From the NCBI RefSeq assembly GCF_030818655.1, contig NZ_JAUTAN010000001.1, positions 1,798,001 through 1,862,000 on the forward strand: a stretch of DNA of 64,000 nucleotides, in the 5' to 3' direction. This document shows, piece by piece, positions 35,822 through 46,881 of the stretch (position 1 is the first letter of the stretch; each line of letters opens with the position of its first letter). The DNA is from Nocardioides zeae (lineage in GTDB: Bacteria; Actinomycetota; Actinomycetes; Propionibacteriales; Nocardioidaceae). The notes beneath the pieces were generated by a model. It worked only from the letters and a program-made list of their open reading frames with translations. It was not told the DNA's origin and searched no databases. The position numbers were made by a program, and so were the translations under genes.

Positions 35822-35878
35822 CTCCGGGTCGTGGTGGGAGGCCTGCACTTCCCGCAGGCCTTGCACCACGACCCGGAG
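35822..35878. terminator. Large bidirectional hairpin between convergent genes
   Basis: Outer arms CTCCGGGTCGTGGT (35822-35835) and ACCACGACCCGGAG (35865-35878), inner arms AGGCCTGC (35839-35846) and GCAGGCCT (35854-35861), with 3-base mismatched bulges. It sits between the MaoC-like gene and deoA, which converge on it. Confidence 0.7.
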
Positions 35879-35892
35879 GGCGGATGGGTGCG

Positions 35893-37176
35893 TCAGGCGA
35901 TCCGGTCGATGACGATCGGGGACGCGGTGTACGCCGCGGCGTCACCGACGTCGTACCCGCCCTCGAGCGCCGCCAGGGCGCGGTCGAAGCGCTCCGGGGT
36001 GTCGGTGAGCAGGGTGAACAGGGGCGCGCCCGCCTCGACCCGGTCGCCCGGGCGGGCGTGCCAGACGACGCCGGCGCCGGCCTGCACCGGGTCCTCCTTG
36101 CGGGCCCGGCCGGCGCCGAGGCGCCAGGCGGCGAGACCGACGGCCATGGCGTCGAGCCGCGTCAGCACGCCCGACGTGGGTGCGGTCACGACGTGACGCT
36201 CCCGCGCGACGGGCAGCGCGGCGTCGGGGTCGCCCCCCTGCGCCGAGATCATGGCGCGCCACACGTCCATCGCGGAGCCGTCGGCCAGCTTGTCGGCGGG
36301 GTCGACGTCGTCGCGGCCGGCCGCCTGCAGCATCTCGCGGGCCAGGGCGAGGGTCAGCTCGACGACGTCGGCCGGACCACCGCCCGCCAGCACGTCCACC
36401 GACTCCTGCACCTCGATCGCGTTGCCGGCGGTGAGCCCGAGGGGCGTCGCCATGTCGGTGAGCAGCGCGACCGTCCGCACGCCGGCGTCGGTGCCGAGGG
36501 CCACCATGGTCTCGGCGAGCTCACGGGCCCGCTCCGCGGTCTTCATGAACGCGCCGGAGCCGACCTTCACGTCGAGCACGAGCGCTCCCGTGCCCTCCGC
36601 GATCTTCTTGCTCATGATGGAGCTCGCGATGAGCGGGATCGCCTCGACCGTGCCGGTCACGTCCCGCAGGGCGTAGAGCTTCTTGTCCGCCGGCGCCAGA
36701 CCGTCGCCCGCGGCGCAGATGACCGCGCCCACCGACTCCAGCTGCGCCAGCATCTCGGCGTTGCTCAGCGACGCCCGCCAGCCCGGGATCGACTCCAGCT
36801 TGTCGAGCGTGCCGCCGGTGTGGCCGAGTCCGCGACCCGACAGCTGCGGTACGGCGACGCCGCAGGCAGCCACGAGCGGGGCGAGCGGCAGCGTGATCTT
36901 GTCGCCGACCCCGCCGGTCGAGTGCTTGTCGCTCGTGGGGCGCGAGAGGGACGAGAAGTCCATCCGCTCCCCCGACGCGATCATCGCCGCGGTCCAGCGG
37001 GCGATCTCGGCGCGCTCCATGCCGTTGAGCAGGATCGCCATGGCGAGCGCCGACATCTGCTCGTCGGCCACCTGCCCCCGCGTGTAGGCGTCGACCACCC
37101 AGTCGATCTGGCTGTCGCTCAGGGTGCCCCGGTCCCGCTTGGTGGTGATGACCTCGATGACGTCGTGTGCGCTCAC
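35893..37176 (-). CDS. deoA: Thymidine phosphorylase
   Basis: 427 residues. It converts thymidine or deoxyuridine plus phosphate to base and deoxyribose 1-phosphate. SRPTSDKHSTGGVGDKITLPL is the phosphate-binding signature (family pattern KxSTGGVGDK), preceded by ERMDFSSL; SGRGLGHTGGTLDKLESIPG and DVKVGSGAFMKT follow, with the C-terminal PYNP alpha/beta domain (RHVVTAPTSGVLTRLDA). GTG 37176 has TAGGCT 6 bases upstream, so it may be transcribed on its own as well as from the cdd operon. The product sugar feeds the mutase and deoC. Confidence 0.95.
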   Translation of the reverse strand: MSAHDVIEVITTKRDRGTLSDSQIDWVVDAYTRGQVADEQMSALAMAILLNGMERAEIARWTAAMIASGERMDFSSLSRPTSDKHSTGGVGDKITLPLAPLVAACGVAVPQLSGRGLGHTGGTLDKLESIPGWRASLSNAEMLAQLESVGAVICAAGDGLAPADKKLYALRDVTGTVEAIPLIASSIMSKKIAEGTGALVLDVKVGSGAFMKTAERARELAETMVALGTDAGVRTVALLTDMATPLGLTAGNAIEVQESVDVLAGGGPADVVELTLALAREMLQAAGRDDVDPADKLADGSAMDVWRAMISAQGGDPDAALPVARERHVVTAPTSGVLTRLDAMAVGLAAWRLGAGRARKEDPVQAGAGVVWHARPGDRVEAGAPLFTLLTDTPERFDRALAALEGGYDVGDAAAYTASPIVIDRIA

Positions 37177-37182
37177 CGGGGC

Positions 37183-37188
37183 AGCCTA
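37183..37188 (-). promoter_or_regulatory. Leaderless-type -10 element of deoA
   Basis: On the minus strand TAGGCT ends 6 bases before GTG 37176, in the 28-base gap after the P450 gene. Confidence 0.55.
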
Positions 37189-37204
37189 CGCACGGCGGGG
37201 GTGC

Positions 37205-38437
37205 TCAGGGAGCCGCGACGCCCGCTCCGGCGGCGACCGTGACCGACTCGTAGCCTCGCAGCACGAAGGTGCCCCGCGACACCGGCTCGGCAGCGAGCTC
37301 GAGGCCCGGCATGCGGGTGAGCAGCAGCCCCAGCGACTCGGTGAGCTCCATGCGCGCCAGCGGTGCCCCGAGGCAGAAGTGGAGACCGGCGCCGAAGGCG
37401 ACGTGCGCGTTGGGGTCACGGGTCGGCACGAACGTGTCCGCGTCGGCGAACACCGCGGGGTCGCGGTTGGCGGCCCCCAGGAGGGCCGCGATGCGCTCCC
37501 CCTCCCGCACCACGACCGTGCCGTCGCCGCTCGGGAGCTCCACGTCGGCGGTGGCGGTCCGCTCGAACAGGTGGAGCGCGGAGTCGAAGCGCAGCATCTC
37601 CTCCACCAGCGTCGGCACCACGCTCACGTCGCCGGTGGCGGCGGCGCGGCGTACGTCGGCGGCCGCGGGCGACCGCAGGAGCGCCACGAGGCCGTTGCCG
37701 AAGACGTTGACGGAGGCCTCGTGACCCGCGTTGAGCAGCAGCACCGCCGAGGCGACGACCTCGTCCTCGCTCAGCCGCTGGTCACCCTCCCGGGCCGCGA
37801 CCAGGTCGCTCAGCAGGTCGTCGGCCGGGCGTTCCGCACGGTCGCGCGCCAGCTCGCGCACGGTGCCGGCGAACGCCTCGGCCGCCCGCACCGCGGCCTC
37901 CACGACCTCGGCCGACGGCGACGGCTCGTACATCCGCACGATCGCCTGCGACCAGTCCCGCAGCTCGGGCGCCAGGCTGGTCGGAGCGCCGAGCAGCTCG
38001 GCGATGACCAGCACCGGCAGAGGCTCGGCGTAGGCGCCGATGACGTCGAAGCCGTCCGGGTCGACCTCGCCCAGGAGCTCGGCCGCGAGCTCCTGCACCC
38101 GGGGCCGCAGCCGCTCGACGTGCCCGCGGGCGAAGGCGCCGGCCACCAGCCGCCGCAGCCGCGTGTGGTCGGGCGGCTCGTTCTCCATCATCTGGTTGCG
38201 GTGGAGGAGGTTGAACGGCTCCAGGTAGTCCGTCGGCTCGCGGTCCCGCCAGATGCGGCCCAGCCGGCGGTTGCGGAGCACCGCGCTGGTCGCGGCGTGG
38301 TCGAACGTCAACCACGTCTCGCGGCCGGGGTGCCAGGCCACCGCGTGCTGCTCCCGCTCCGCCGCCAGCAGCGGGTACGGGTTCGCGACGAGGTCAGGCG
38401 CCGTGAGGTCGAGAGAGGTCGTCGGGACCGAACGCAT
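37205..38437 (-). CDS. Cytochrome P450
   Basis: 410 residues from ATG 38437, preceded by GAGGTG; the start lies inside the cdd coding region (44-base overlap). The heme-thiolate motif is AFGAGLHFCLGAPLARME, the ExxR motif is EEMLRFD, and NEPPDHTRLRRLVAGAF is the C-helix region. The I-helix reads LLLNAGHEASVNVF, with Ala where most P450s have the proton-relay Thr of AGxET. Soluble bacterial class needing a ferredoxin, none of which is visible here. Its place between cdd and deoA is unusual. Substrate unknown. Confidence 0.92.
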   Translation of the reverse strand: MRSVPTTSLDLTAPDLVANPYPLLAAEREQHAVAWHPGRETWLTFDHAATSAVLRNRRLGRIWRDREPTDYLEPFNLLHRNQMMENEPPDHTRLRRLVAGAFARGHVERLRPRVQELAAELLGEVDPDGFDVIGAYAEPLPVLVIAELLGAPTSLAPELRDWSQAIVRMYEPSPSAEVVEAAVRAAEAFAGTVRELARDRAERPADDLLSDLVAAREGDQRLSEDEVVASAVLLLNAGHEASVNVFGNGLVALLRSPAAADVRRAAATGDVSVVPTLVEEMLRFDSALHLFERTATADVELPSGDGTVVVREGERIAALLGAANRDPAVFADADTFVPTRDPNAHVAFGAGLHFCLGAPLARMELTESLGLLLTRMPGLELAAEPVSRGTFVLRGYESVTVAAGAGVAAP

Positions 38438-38846
38438 CGGGAAGCACCTCGTCCATCCGTCGCACACCGGCGACCGTCATCAGCAGCAGGTCCCTGCCGC
38501 CGTTCTCGAAGAGCAGCTGCCGGCAGCGGCCGCACGGCATGATCACCTCGCCCGCGCCGTTGACGCAGACGAAGTGGGTCAGCCGGCCGCCGCCGGTCAG
38601 GTGGAGCTGGGAGACCAGGCCGCACTCGGCGCAGAGCCCGACGCCGTACGACGCGTTCTCCACGTTGCAGCCCGTCACCAGGCGGCCGTCGTCGACGACC
38701 GCGGCGGCGCCGACGGCGTACCCGGAGTAGGGCGCGTACGCCCGCCCCGCCGCCGTCGACGCGGCGGCCTGCAGGTCGGCCCAGCCCTCCCAGGCCCCCC
38801 GGCCCGCGGGGGGCTGGGGGGACTGAGGGGACGACGTGGCCGTCAC
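38394..38846 (-). CDS. cdd: Cytidine deaminase
   Basis: 150 residues from GTG 38846, overlapping the permease stop (GTGA). It deaminates cytidine and deoxycytidine. Zinc motifs: NVENASYGVGLCAECG (C-A-E with catalytic Glu) and MPCGRCRQLLFE (PCxxC). The first 25 residues (SSPQSPQPPAGRGAW) are a low-complexity extension before the family core AYAPYSGYAVGAAAV. It is translationally coupled to the nucleoside importer, so uptake and deamination go together. Confidence 0.94.
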   Translation of the reverse strand: MTATSSPQSPQPPAGRGAWEGWADLQAAASTAAGRAYAPYSGYAVGAAAVVDDGRLVTGCNVENASYGVGLCAECGLVSQLHLTGGGRLTHFVCVNGAGEVIMPCGRCRQLLFENGGRDLLLMTVAGVRRMDEVLPDAFGPDDLSRPHGA

Positions 38847-40108
38847 CCGGCTGAGCCCTTGCGGTAGATCAGACCCACCGCCGCCGGGGCCCGCAACCGT
38901 TGGGCCGCGGCGGTCAGCACCACGAGGGTGATGACGTACGGCGTCATGCGGGTGAAGTCGCCGGGCACCTCGTCGATCGAGAAGTACAGCGCGCCAACGA
39001 GCAGACCGGCCAGGACGAGCCCGCCGACCAGCTGCCACGAGGCACCGCGACGCGCCTGCCAGACCGCGAAGGCGATGGCGGCGACCGCGACGAGGAGCAG
39101 GAGCGCGTGGACGGACGAGCCGCCCTGGCGGAGGCCCAGCGTCTCGGTGTAGCCGAACAGTCCGGAGCCGGCGAGCAGGCCGCCCGGACGCCAGTTGCCG
39201 AAGATCATCGCCGCGAGGCCGATGTAGCCGCGGCCGCCGGTCTGGCCGTCGCGGTAGTTGCTCGAGGCGACGATCGCGAGGAAGCCGCCGGCGAGGCCGG
39301 CGAGGCCGCCGGAGACGAGGACGGCGATGAACTTGTAGCGCAGCACCGCGACACCGAGCGTCTCCGCCGCGGCCGGGCTCTCGCCGCAGGAGCGCAGGCG
39401 CAGGCCGAACGACGTGCGCCACAGCAGCCACCACGTGAGCAGCACGAGCAGGAAGCCGACGATCACGAGCACGGACAGGTTCGTCGTCAGGGCCCGCAGG
39501 AGCGCCGCGACCTGGGAGACGAAGAAGATGTCCTTGCCCTCGACCGTGCCGAAGGCGTCGCTCAGGGGGCCGATGGTGAGGGACGGGACGTCCGCGATCT
39601 TCGGCGACTGGGTCTGCCCGCCGCCGGGGAGGCCGACGAAGGTCAGCGACGCCAGGTACTGCACCGCACCGAGCGCGATGATGTTGATCGCGACGCCCGA
39701 GATGATGTGGTCGACGCCGAACACCACGGTGGCGACGGCGTGGATGAGACCGCCGACCATGCCCATGAGGACCGCGCCGAGGATGCCGGCCACGGCTCCG
39801 TAGTGGTAGCCGAAGAACCCGGCGCCGTAGGTGCCGAGGATCATCATGCCCTCGAGGCCGATGTTGACGATGCCGGCGCGCTCCGACCACAGACCGCCGA
39901 GACCGGCCAGCAGGATCGGCATGATCGCGACGAGGGTCGCGGCCAACGCGCCGGACGACGTGAGGTCGTTCGCGCCGGTCACGAGCTGCAGCAGCGAGAG
40001 CGCGAGCATGACGAGCAGGAAGCCGATGAGGATCCAGCGCCAGCGGCGCGTCCTCGACGACGCCGGGGCGCGGCCGGGCCTGGCGGCGCCGAGCGAGGGC
40101 ATGGTCAT
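38843..40108 (-). CDS. Nucleoside ABC importer permease 2 (BPD_transp_2 family)
   Basis: 421 residues from ATG 40108, overlapping the previous stop (ATGA). About ten hydrophobic segments; GLWSERAGIVNIGLEGMMI and GVDHIISGVAINIIALG are typical of the YufQ/NupQ-type permeases that pair with BMP-family binding proteins. GLRLRSCGESPAAAETLGV is the coupling loop for the ATPase. With the neighbouring permease it forms the channel of a nucleoside importer. Confidence 0.92.
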   Translation of the reverse strand: MTMPSLGAARPGRAPASSRTRRWRWILIGFLLVMLALSLLQLVTGANDLTSSGALAATLVAIMPILLAGLGGLWSERAGIVNIGLEGMMILGTYGAGFFGYHYGAVAGILGAVLMGMVGGLIHAVATVVFGVDHIISGVAINIIALGAVQYLASLTFVGLPGGGQTQSPKIADVPSLTIGPLSDAFGTVEGKDIFFVSQVAALLRALTTNLSVLVIVGFLLVLLTWWLLWRTSFGLRLRSCGESPAAAETLGVAVLRYKFIAVLVSGGLAGLAGGFLAIVASSNYRDGQTGGRGYIGLAAMIFGNWRPGGLLAGSGLFGYTETLGLRQGGSSVHALLLLVAVAAIAFAVWQARRGASWQLVGGLVLAGLLVGALYFSIDEVPGDFTRMTPYVITLVVLTAAAQRLRAPAAVGLIYRKGSAG

Positions 40109-41288
40109 CGCGTCGTCTCCTTCGAGAGGTCGACGTCACCGTCGCCGGGTCGGCCGGACCCGTCCGGTGCCGAGGGGTCGGTGTCGGTGGTGGCGCTGGT
40201 CGGCGCCACGGTGACGCCCGCGGCGAGCTCGGCGGCCACGCGCCGCTGCTCCAGGCGCGCGCCGTAGCGGCGGACGAGCTCGTAGGACACCACCACGGTC
40301 AGCACGATCACGCCCTGCGTGATGGCGACGATGTCGGGCGAGACGCCCACGAGGATCTGCAGCGGGTTGGACTGCTCGTCGAGGAACGCGAAGAGCAGGG
40401 CGCCGAGCGCGATGCCGATCGGGTGGTTGCGGCCGAGGAGGGCGATCGCGATGCCGGCGAAGCCGAGCCCCGACTGGAAGGTCGAGCCGTAGCTGTGGGA
40501 GTCGCCGAAGAGGATCGGCAGGCCCACGAGGCCGGCGACGGCACCCGAGAGCATCATCGTCGCGACGGTCATGCGCTTGGCCGAGACACCGCTCGCCACG
40601 GCCGCCGTCGTCGACTGGCCCGTGGCCCGCAGCTCGAAGCCGAAGCGGGTCTTGTTGAGCACGAACCAGTAGCCCACACCCGCGAGCACCGTGATGACGA
40701 CGAAGCCGTAGAGCTCGGTCGCCACGTCGCTCCACACCTGGATGCCCGGGATCCACGAGGACTCCGGGATCACCTTGGTGCCGATGACGTTGCTGCCCTC
40801 CTCGCGGACCGCCGCCTTGGCCAGCAGGTACGCCACGAGCGAGGTCGCGATGAAGTTGAGCATGATCGTCGCGATGACCTCGCTGACGCCGCGGGTCGCC
40901 TTGAGGACACCGGCGATGCCGGCCCACAGGGCGCCGGCGAGCATCGCGCAGACGATCGCGAGGGCGGTGTTGGCGTAGCCCGGGAGCCACGCCTCGCCGG
41001 CCACGACGGCGGCCACGAAGACCGCCACCCGGTACTGACCGTCGACGCCGATGTTGAACAGGTTCATCCGGAAGCCGATGGAGACGGCCAGGCCCGAGAG
41101 GAACAGCACCATCGCGTTGTTGAGGATGTTGATCTGGTTGCGCGGCTCGGGCCACTGCAGCAGCTGGCCCCACACCGCTCCGACCGGGTCACCGGCCAGC
41201 ACGAGCACGAGGCTCGTGATGAGGAACGCCAGCCCCAGGGCGAGCAGCGGAGCGGCCAGCCCCAGGAGCAGCTTGGTCAGTCGGACGT

Positions 41289-41292
<4 letters not shown>
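40105..41292 (-). CDS. Nucleoside ABC importer permease 1 (BPD_transp_2 family)
   Basis: 395 residues from GTG 41292, overlapping the ATPase stop (GTGA). Membrane segments start at KLLLGLAAPLLALGLAFLI; GFRMNLFNIGVDGQYRVAVF, GVSEVIATIMLNFIA, FGFELRATGQSTTAAVASGV (coupling loop) and GFAGIAIALLGRNHPIG are NupP/YufP-like. A hydrophilic tail of about 45 residues (GVTVAPTSATTDTDPSAPDG) extends past the last helix, longer than usual. Confidence 0.92.
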
Positions 41293-42854
<1,562 letters not shown>

Positions 42855-43006
42855 GAGCGGGGACCTCCCGAACGGGCGACGGACCCGGGGACGACGACGC
42901 GTCGTCCTCGGGCCCGCTGCACTGGATGCTGTGTCACTGGCGTGCTCACCGGCGTCACTGTAGGAGACACCGGCGTGCCCGGTCGGGACCGGGCGCACGA
43001 CCTGGC

Positions 43007-43039
43007 CCGAGCGGGCGGGGGCGTCCCCCGCCCGCTCGG
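43007..43039 (-). terminator. Strong hairpin after the BMP lipoprotein gene
   Basis: Arms CCGAGCGGGCGGGGG (43007-43021) and CCCCCGCCCGCTCGG (43025-43039), 15 bp perfect with a 3-base loop. It may reduce read-through from the binding-protein gene into the ATPase gene, keeping the binding protein more abundant. Confidence 0.75.
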
Positions 43040-43049
43040 TCCGGAGACG

Positions 43050-44099
43050 TCACGGGGTCGTGGGGACCGTGATGTCGCCGTCGATGATCTGCTGCTTGTA
43101 GTCGTCCAGCTGGTCGACGATGTCGTCGACGAAGCCACCGCTGGTCGAGTAGCCCACGCCGTCGGCCGCGAGGTCGTAGGTGACGGTGCCACCGACCTCC
43201 TCGCCGTTGACGATGTCGGACAGGTACTCGTAGACCGCCACGTCGACGTTCTTCAGCATCGACGTCATGATCGCGTCACGCACCGACGGGTCGGCGGTGT
43301 TGTACTGGTCGGAGTCGACACCGATCGCCCGGTTGTCGGACTCGGACGCCGCCTCGAACACGCCGCCACCCGAGCCGCCGGCCGCGTGGTAGACGATGTC
43401 GGCACCCGCGTCGTACATGCCCTGCGCAGCGGTCTTGCCGCGCGCCGGGTCGGCGAAGCCGGAGAAGTCCGGCGGCTGCGTCAGGTAGGTGACGTCGATC
43501 TGGATGTCCGGGTTGACCGCCTCGGCGCCCGCCTCGTAGCCCGCCTGGAACTTCTGGATCAGCGGGGTCTCGACGCCGCCGACGAAGCCGATGTGGTCGG
43601 TCTCCGTCTTGAGGGCCGCGGCCGCACCGACGAGGAACGAGCCCTGCTCCTCGGCGAACACGAGGTTGGTGACGTTGTCGAGGTCGTTGCTCGAGTCGTC
43701 GATGATCGCGAACTCCACGTCGGGGTACTCCGCCGACACCTTCGCGACCGCCTGGCCGTAGGCGAAGCCGACCGCGACGATCGGGTTGTAGCCGGCGTCG
43801 GCGAAGGTGCGCAGGCGCTCCTCGCGGGCCGACTCGGCCTCGCCGTCCTCGGCCTCCGACTCCTGCGACTCGACGCCGAACTCCTCGATCGCCTGGTCGA
43901 GACCCGCGGCCGCCGAGTCGTTGAACGACTGGTCACCACGGCCGCCGACGTCGTAGGCCAGGCCGACCTTGATGTCGGAGCCGGCGCCGTCGCCGCCACC
44001 GCCGTTCGAGCTGTCGTCGCTGCTGCTGCCGCTGTCACCGCAGCCGGCCAGGGCCAGGACACCCGCGGCAAGGACCGCGGCGAACTTCGTGCGCCTCAC
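43050..44099 (-). CDS. BMP-family nucleoside-binding lipoprotein
   Basis: 349 residues from GTG 44099, which has TTGAGGAGG 5 bases upstream. Lipobox LALAGCG with the lipidated Cys at residue 20, then a Ser/Gly/Asp linker. The PnrA/Bmp fold follows: GLAYDVGGRGDQSFNDSAAAG, PIVAVGFAYGQAVAKVS, FAIIDDSSND, FVGGVETPLIQKFQAGY, GADIVYHAAGGSGGGVFEA and GVDSDQY. Members bind purine or pyrimidine nucleosides and serve YufPQ/NupPQ-type importers. It is first in the importer-cdd unit, though a strong hairpin separates it from the ATPase gene. Confidence 0.94.
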   Translation of the reverse strand: MRRTKFAAVLAAGVLALAGCGDSGSSSDDSSNGGGGDGAGSDIKVGLAYDVGGRGDQSFNDSAAAGLDQAIEEFGVESQESEAEDGEAESAREERLRTFADAGYNPIVAVGFAYGQAVAKVSAEYPDVEFAIIDDSSNDLDNVTNLVFAEEQGSFLVGAAAALKTETDHIGFVGGVETPLIQKFQAGYEAGAEAVNPDIQIDVTYLTQPPDFSGFADPARGKTAAQGMYDAGADIVYHAAGGSGGGVFEAASESDNRAIGVDSDQYNTADPSVRDAIMTSMLKNVDVAVYEYLSDIVNGEEVGGTVTYDLAADGVGYSTSGGFVDDIVDQLDDYKQQIIDGDITVPTTP

Positions 44100-44213
44100 G
44101 AAGCCTCCTCAAGAAATATCGTGCTCGGGAGCGCCACTGGTCGGGCGCAACGCGCTCACACTAACGGCGCGGATCGGGGCGTCACGTCGATCTGGTCGTT
44201 CTCCATCGAACTG

Positions 44214-45404
44214 TTACCTAGCGTTGACGGCAGGCCCTGCGAGCGCCTCGAGAGCGGTCTCCGCGAGCAGCGCGGCACCGATGGTGACCGCCCGCTCGTC
44301 GACCACCAGGTCGCCCTGGTGGAGGTCGTAGGTGCGTCCGCCCGGGGTGCGGGTGCCGAGGCGCGCCAAGGCCCCCGGCACCTGCTGCAGGTACCACCCG
44401 AAGTCCTCGCCACCGAGGCTCTGCCGCGTCGTCGCGACCCCCGTGGGCCCGAGCACCGTCAGGGCCGCACGCCGCAGCGCGGACGTGGCGCTGGCCGCGT
44501 TGACGACGGGCGGTACGCCGCGCGTGTAGTGCACGACGGTCTCGACGCCGTAGGGCTCGGCGAGCAGCTGGACCGCGCGCCGCACGACGTCCTCGGCGAC
44601 CGCCCAGGCGTCCGCGTCGAGCATCCGGACCGTGCCCGACATCCGGCCCTCGGCGGGGATCACGTTGGGCGCGACGCCGGCCTCGACCTGGCCCCAGACG
44701 ACGCTGACGCCGGCGCGCGGGTCGATGCGGCGGGAGAGCACGGCGGGCAGCTCGGTGAGCAGCTTGCCGAGCGCGAACGTCAGGTCCTCCGTGAGGTGCG
44801 GGCGCGAGGTGTGGCCGCCACGGCCGGAGAGGTGCACGACGAGGTGGTCGGCGGCGCCGGTGATCGGACCCTCGAGGAGACCGACCTCCCCGACGTCGAG
44901 CGAGGGGTCGCAGTGCAGGGCGAAGACGGACGAGACGTCGGTCAGCGCCCCGGCGGCGATGAGCTCGAGGGCACCACCGGGCATGACCTCCTCGGCGGGC
45001 TGGAAGAGCAGGCGCACCCGGCCCGGCAGCGCCCCCCGCTCGTGCAGCTGCTGGAGGGTGAGCGCCGCCCCGAGGAGCGCGCTGGCGTGCACGTCGTGGC
45101 CGCAGGCGTGGGCCACCCCCGGCACGGTGCTCGCCCAGGCCAGCCCGGTGCGGTCGTCGAGCGGCAGCGCGTCGATGTCGCCGCGCAACGCCACGACGGG
45201 GCCGTCGTCCTCGGTGCCGACCTCCGCCACGAGCCCCGTGGTGCTCAGCGTGCGCACGCGGATGCCCGCCGCCCGGAGCCGCTCCGCGAGCAGCCGGGTG
45301 GTCCGGGTCTCGGTCCAGGCCAGCTCGGGGTGGGCGTGGAGGTCGCGGCGCACGGCCACCAGCTCGTCGGCGAGCGCGGTGAGGATCTCGGAGGTGGCGT
45401 GCAC
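44214..45404 (-). CDS. M20D-family amidohydrolase (AmiA/AmiB-like)
   Basis: 396 residues from GTG 45404. Metal-dependent amidohydrolase or carboxypeptidase related to N-acyl-amino-acid hydrolases: RRDLHAHPELAWTE, VALRGDIDALPL, HACGHDVHASALLGAA, LFQPAEEVMPGGA with the catalytic Glu, and GRGGHTSRPH in the dimerisation domain. M. tuberculosis has amiA1/amiB1 in the same neighbourhood of add and deoD. Substrate unknown. It is monocistronic; a TAGGGT element lies 8 bases before the start. Confidence 0.92.
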   Translation of the reverse strand: MHATSEILTALADELVAVRRDLHAHPELAWTETRTTRLLAERLRAAGIRVRTLSTTGLVAEVGTEDDGPVVALRGDIDALPLDDRTGLAWASTVPGVAHACGHDVHASALLGAALTLQQLHERGALPGRVRLLFQPAEEVMPGGALELIAAGALTDVSSVFALHCDPSLDVGEVGLLEGPITGAADHLVVHLSGRGGHTSRPHLTEDLTFALGKLLTELPAVLSRRIDPRAGVSVVWGQVEAGVAPNVIPAEGRMSGTVRMLDADAWAVAEDVVRRAVQLLAEPYGVETVVHYTRGVPPVVNAASATSALRRAALTVLGPTGVATTRQSLGGEDFGWYLQQVPGALARLGTRTPGGRTYDLHQGDLVVDERAVTIGAALLAETALEALAGPAVNAR

Positions 45405-45412
45405 GAGGGCTG

Positions 45413-45418
45413 ACCCTA
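45413..45418 (-). promoter_or_regulatory. Leaderless-type -10 element of the amidohydrolase gene
   Basis: On the minus strand TAGGGT ends 8 bases before GTG 45404. The spacer from here to the IS element (45419-45589) holds two copies of a GAAAACGCGGACC motif. Confidence 0.5.
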
Positions 45419-45512
45419 GCGAAGTGCCGTCCGGGTCGGGCGGCCGGTGACCCCGGCCCCGGCCGTCCGCGTCACCCGGCGAGGGAGAGTGCGGGGGGCG
45501 CGGCGCCGGTCG

Positions 45513-45560
45513 GAGGAAAACGCGGACCGGCCCGAGGGCGGGGAGAAGAAAACGCGGACC
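45513..45560. repeat. Two copies of GArGAAAACGCGGACC left of the IS element
   Basis: GAGGAAAACGCGGACC at 45513-45528 and GAAGAAAACGCGGACC at 45545-45560. Inverted copies lie right of the insertion at 46911-46926 and 47008-47022. Confidence 0.65.
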
Positions 45561-45589
45561 CGACCCCGCGACACGCCGAGGCGGTTTCT

Positions 45590-46881
45590 AGTGGTCGGTG
45601 CAACACGGCTGTGGGGGTTGTGTTGCGGGATCAAGAAGCGGCGCGTGCGCGGGGTCTGGGGCTGTTGGCGGCCGGGGTCCCGGCGAAGCAGGTGTCCGAG
45701 TTGCTGGGGTGGGATCGAGACACGGTGGCTTCATGGGCCACAGTCGCTGGCATGCGACTGCGCAAGGGCCGCCACGGCGGTGTTGTCGGTGCCCATCCAC
45801 CCCCGCTGGACGGTGACTGGGTCGATGAGCACGGCCGGTTGAGCCAGGCCGGGCGGGCCTTGATCCAGATCCGTCGCAGCGAGGGACGGTGTCCAGCACG
45901 GATCGCTGCCGAGCTCGGGGTGCACCGCAGCACGGTGGGACGCGAACTGGCCCGCAACACCCGCCTGGGTCGCTACCACGCTGCTGCAGCGCAGGTGATG
46001 ACCGAGCAGCGCCGGCCCCGGCCCCGCCCGTCCAAGCTCGCAGTTCGTGCAGACACCGGCGTGGATGCGGGTGTGGATGCGGGTGTGGATGGGGGTGCCG
46101 GTGAGGTGCTGCGCGCAGCGGTGCTGGTCCGGTTGAACAACCGGTTCTCACCCGTGCAGGTCAGCCAGGATCTGCGGCGGTGCTATCCGGGGCGCGACGA
46201 TATGCAGGTGAGCCACGAGACGATCTACCAAGCGCTCTACGTGCAGGGCAAGGGATCGCTGCGTGAGGAGCTGAAGGTCGAGAAAGCGTTGCGCAGCGGC
46301 CGCACCAGCCGTCGGCCCCGCTCGGCGCTGCCCCCACGGTCCAACCGGTCCTGGATCGGTGCCGAGGCCCACATCAGCCACCGCCCACCCGAAGCCGCCG
46401 ACCGCGCCGTACCCGGGCACTGGGAGGGCGACCTCGTCATCGGCGCCGGCGGGCGTTCGGCGTTGATCACCCTGGTCGAACGCTCGACCCGCTACGCCCT
46501 GATCCGACGGCTGCCGCTGACCCACGACGCCACCACCGTCGCAGCTGCCCTGGTCACGATGATGACCAACCTGCCCGAGTCGTTGCGCCGCTCGCTGACC
46601 TGGGACCAGGGCAGCGAGATGGCCGCGCACACCACCTTCACCCTGGCCACCGGATGCCCCGTCTACTTCGCCGACCCCCACAGCCCCTGGCAACGCGGCA
46701 CCAACGAGAACACCAACGGACTCGTGCGCGACATCCACCCCAAGGGCACCGACTTCAACCACGTCAGCGACGCCGACATCACCGAGACCGAACGCCTCCT
46801 CAACATCCGCCCCCGCCAAACCCTCAACTGGGACACCCCCGCCGATAGGCTCCAACAACTACTCAACGTTGCACCGACCAC
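45590..46881 (+). mobile_element. IS30-family insertion sequence
   Basis: A single transposase gene flanked by 14-bp perfect terminal inverted repeats GTGGTCGGTGCAAC (45591-45604) and GTTGCACCGACCAC (46868-46881). If A45590 is included, the element is flanked by a 2-bp duplication CT (45588-45589 and 46882-46883), which suits IS30. Joining the flanks without the element gives GGCGGTTTCTGAAGCCGCC, a near-palindrome, a known preference of this family. The transposase is intact, so the copy may be active. Confidence 0.88.

Noticed and set aside
46061..46096. Regularly spaced GTGGATGCGGGT units considered as a possible CRISPR-like or regulatory array
   Set aside because: They are contiguous 12-base units in frame inside the transposase (VDAGVDAGVDGG), a coding microsatellite; there are no spacers and no cas genes.
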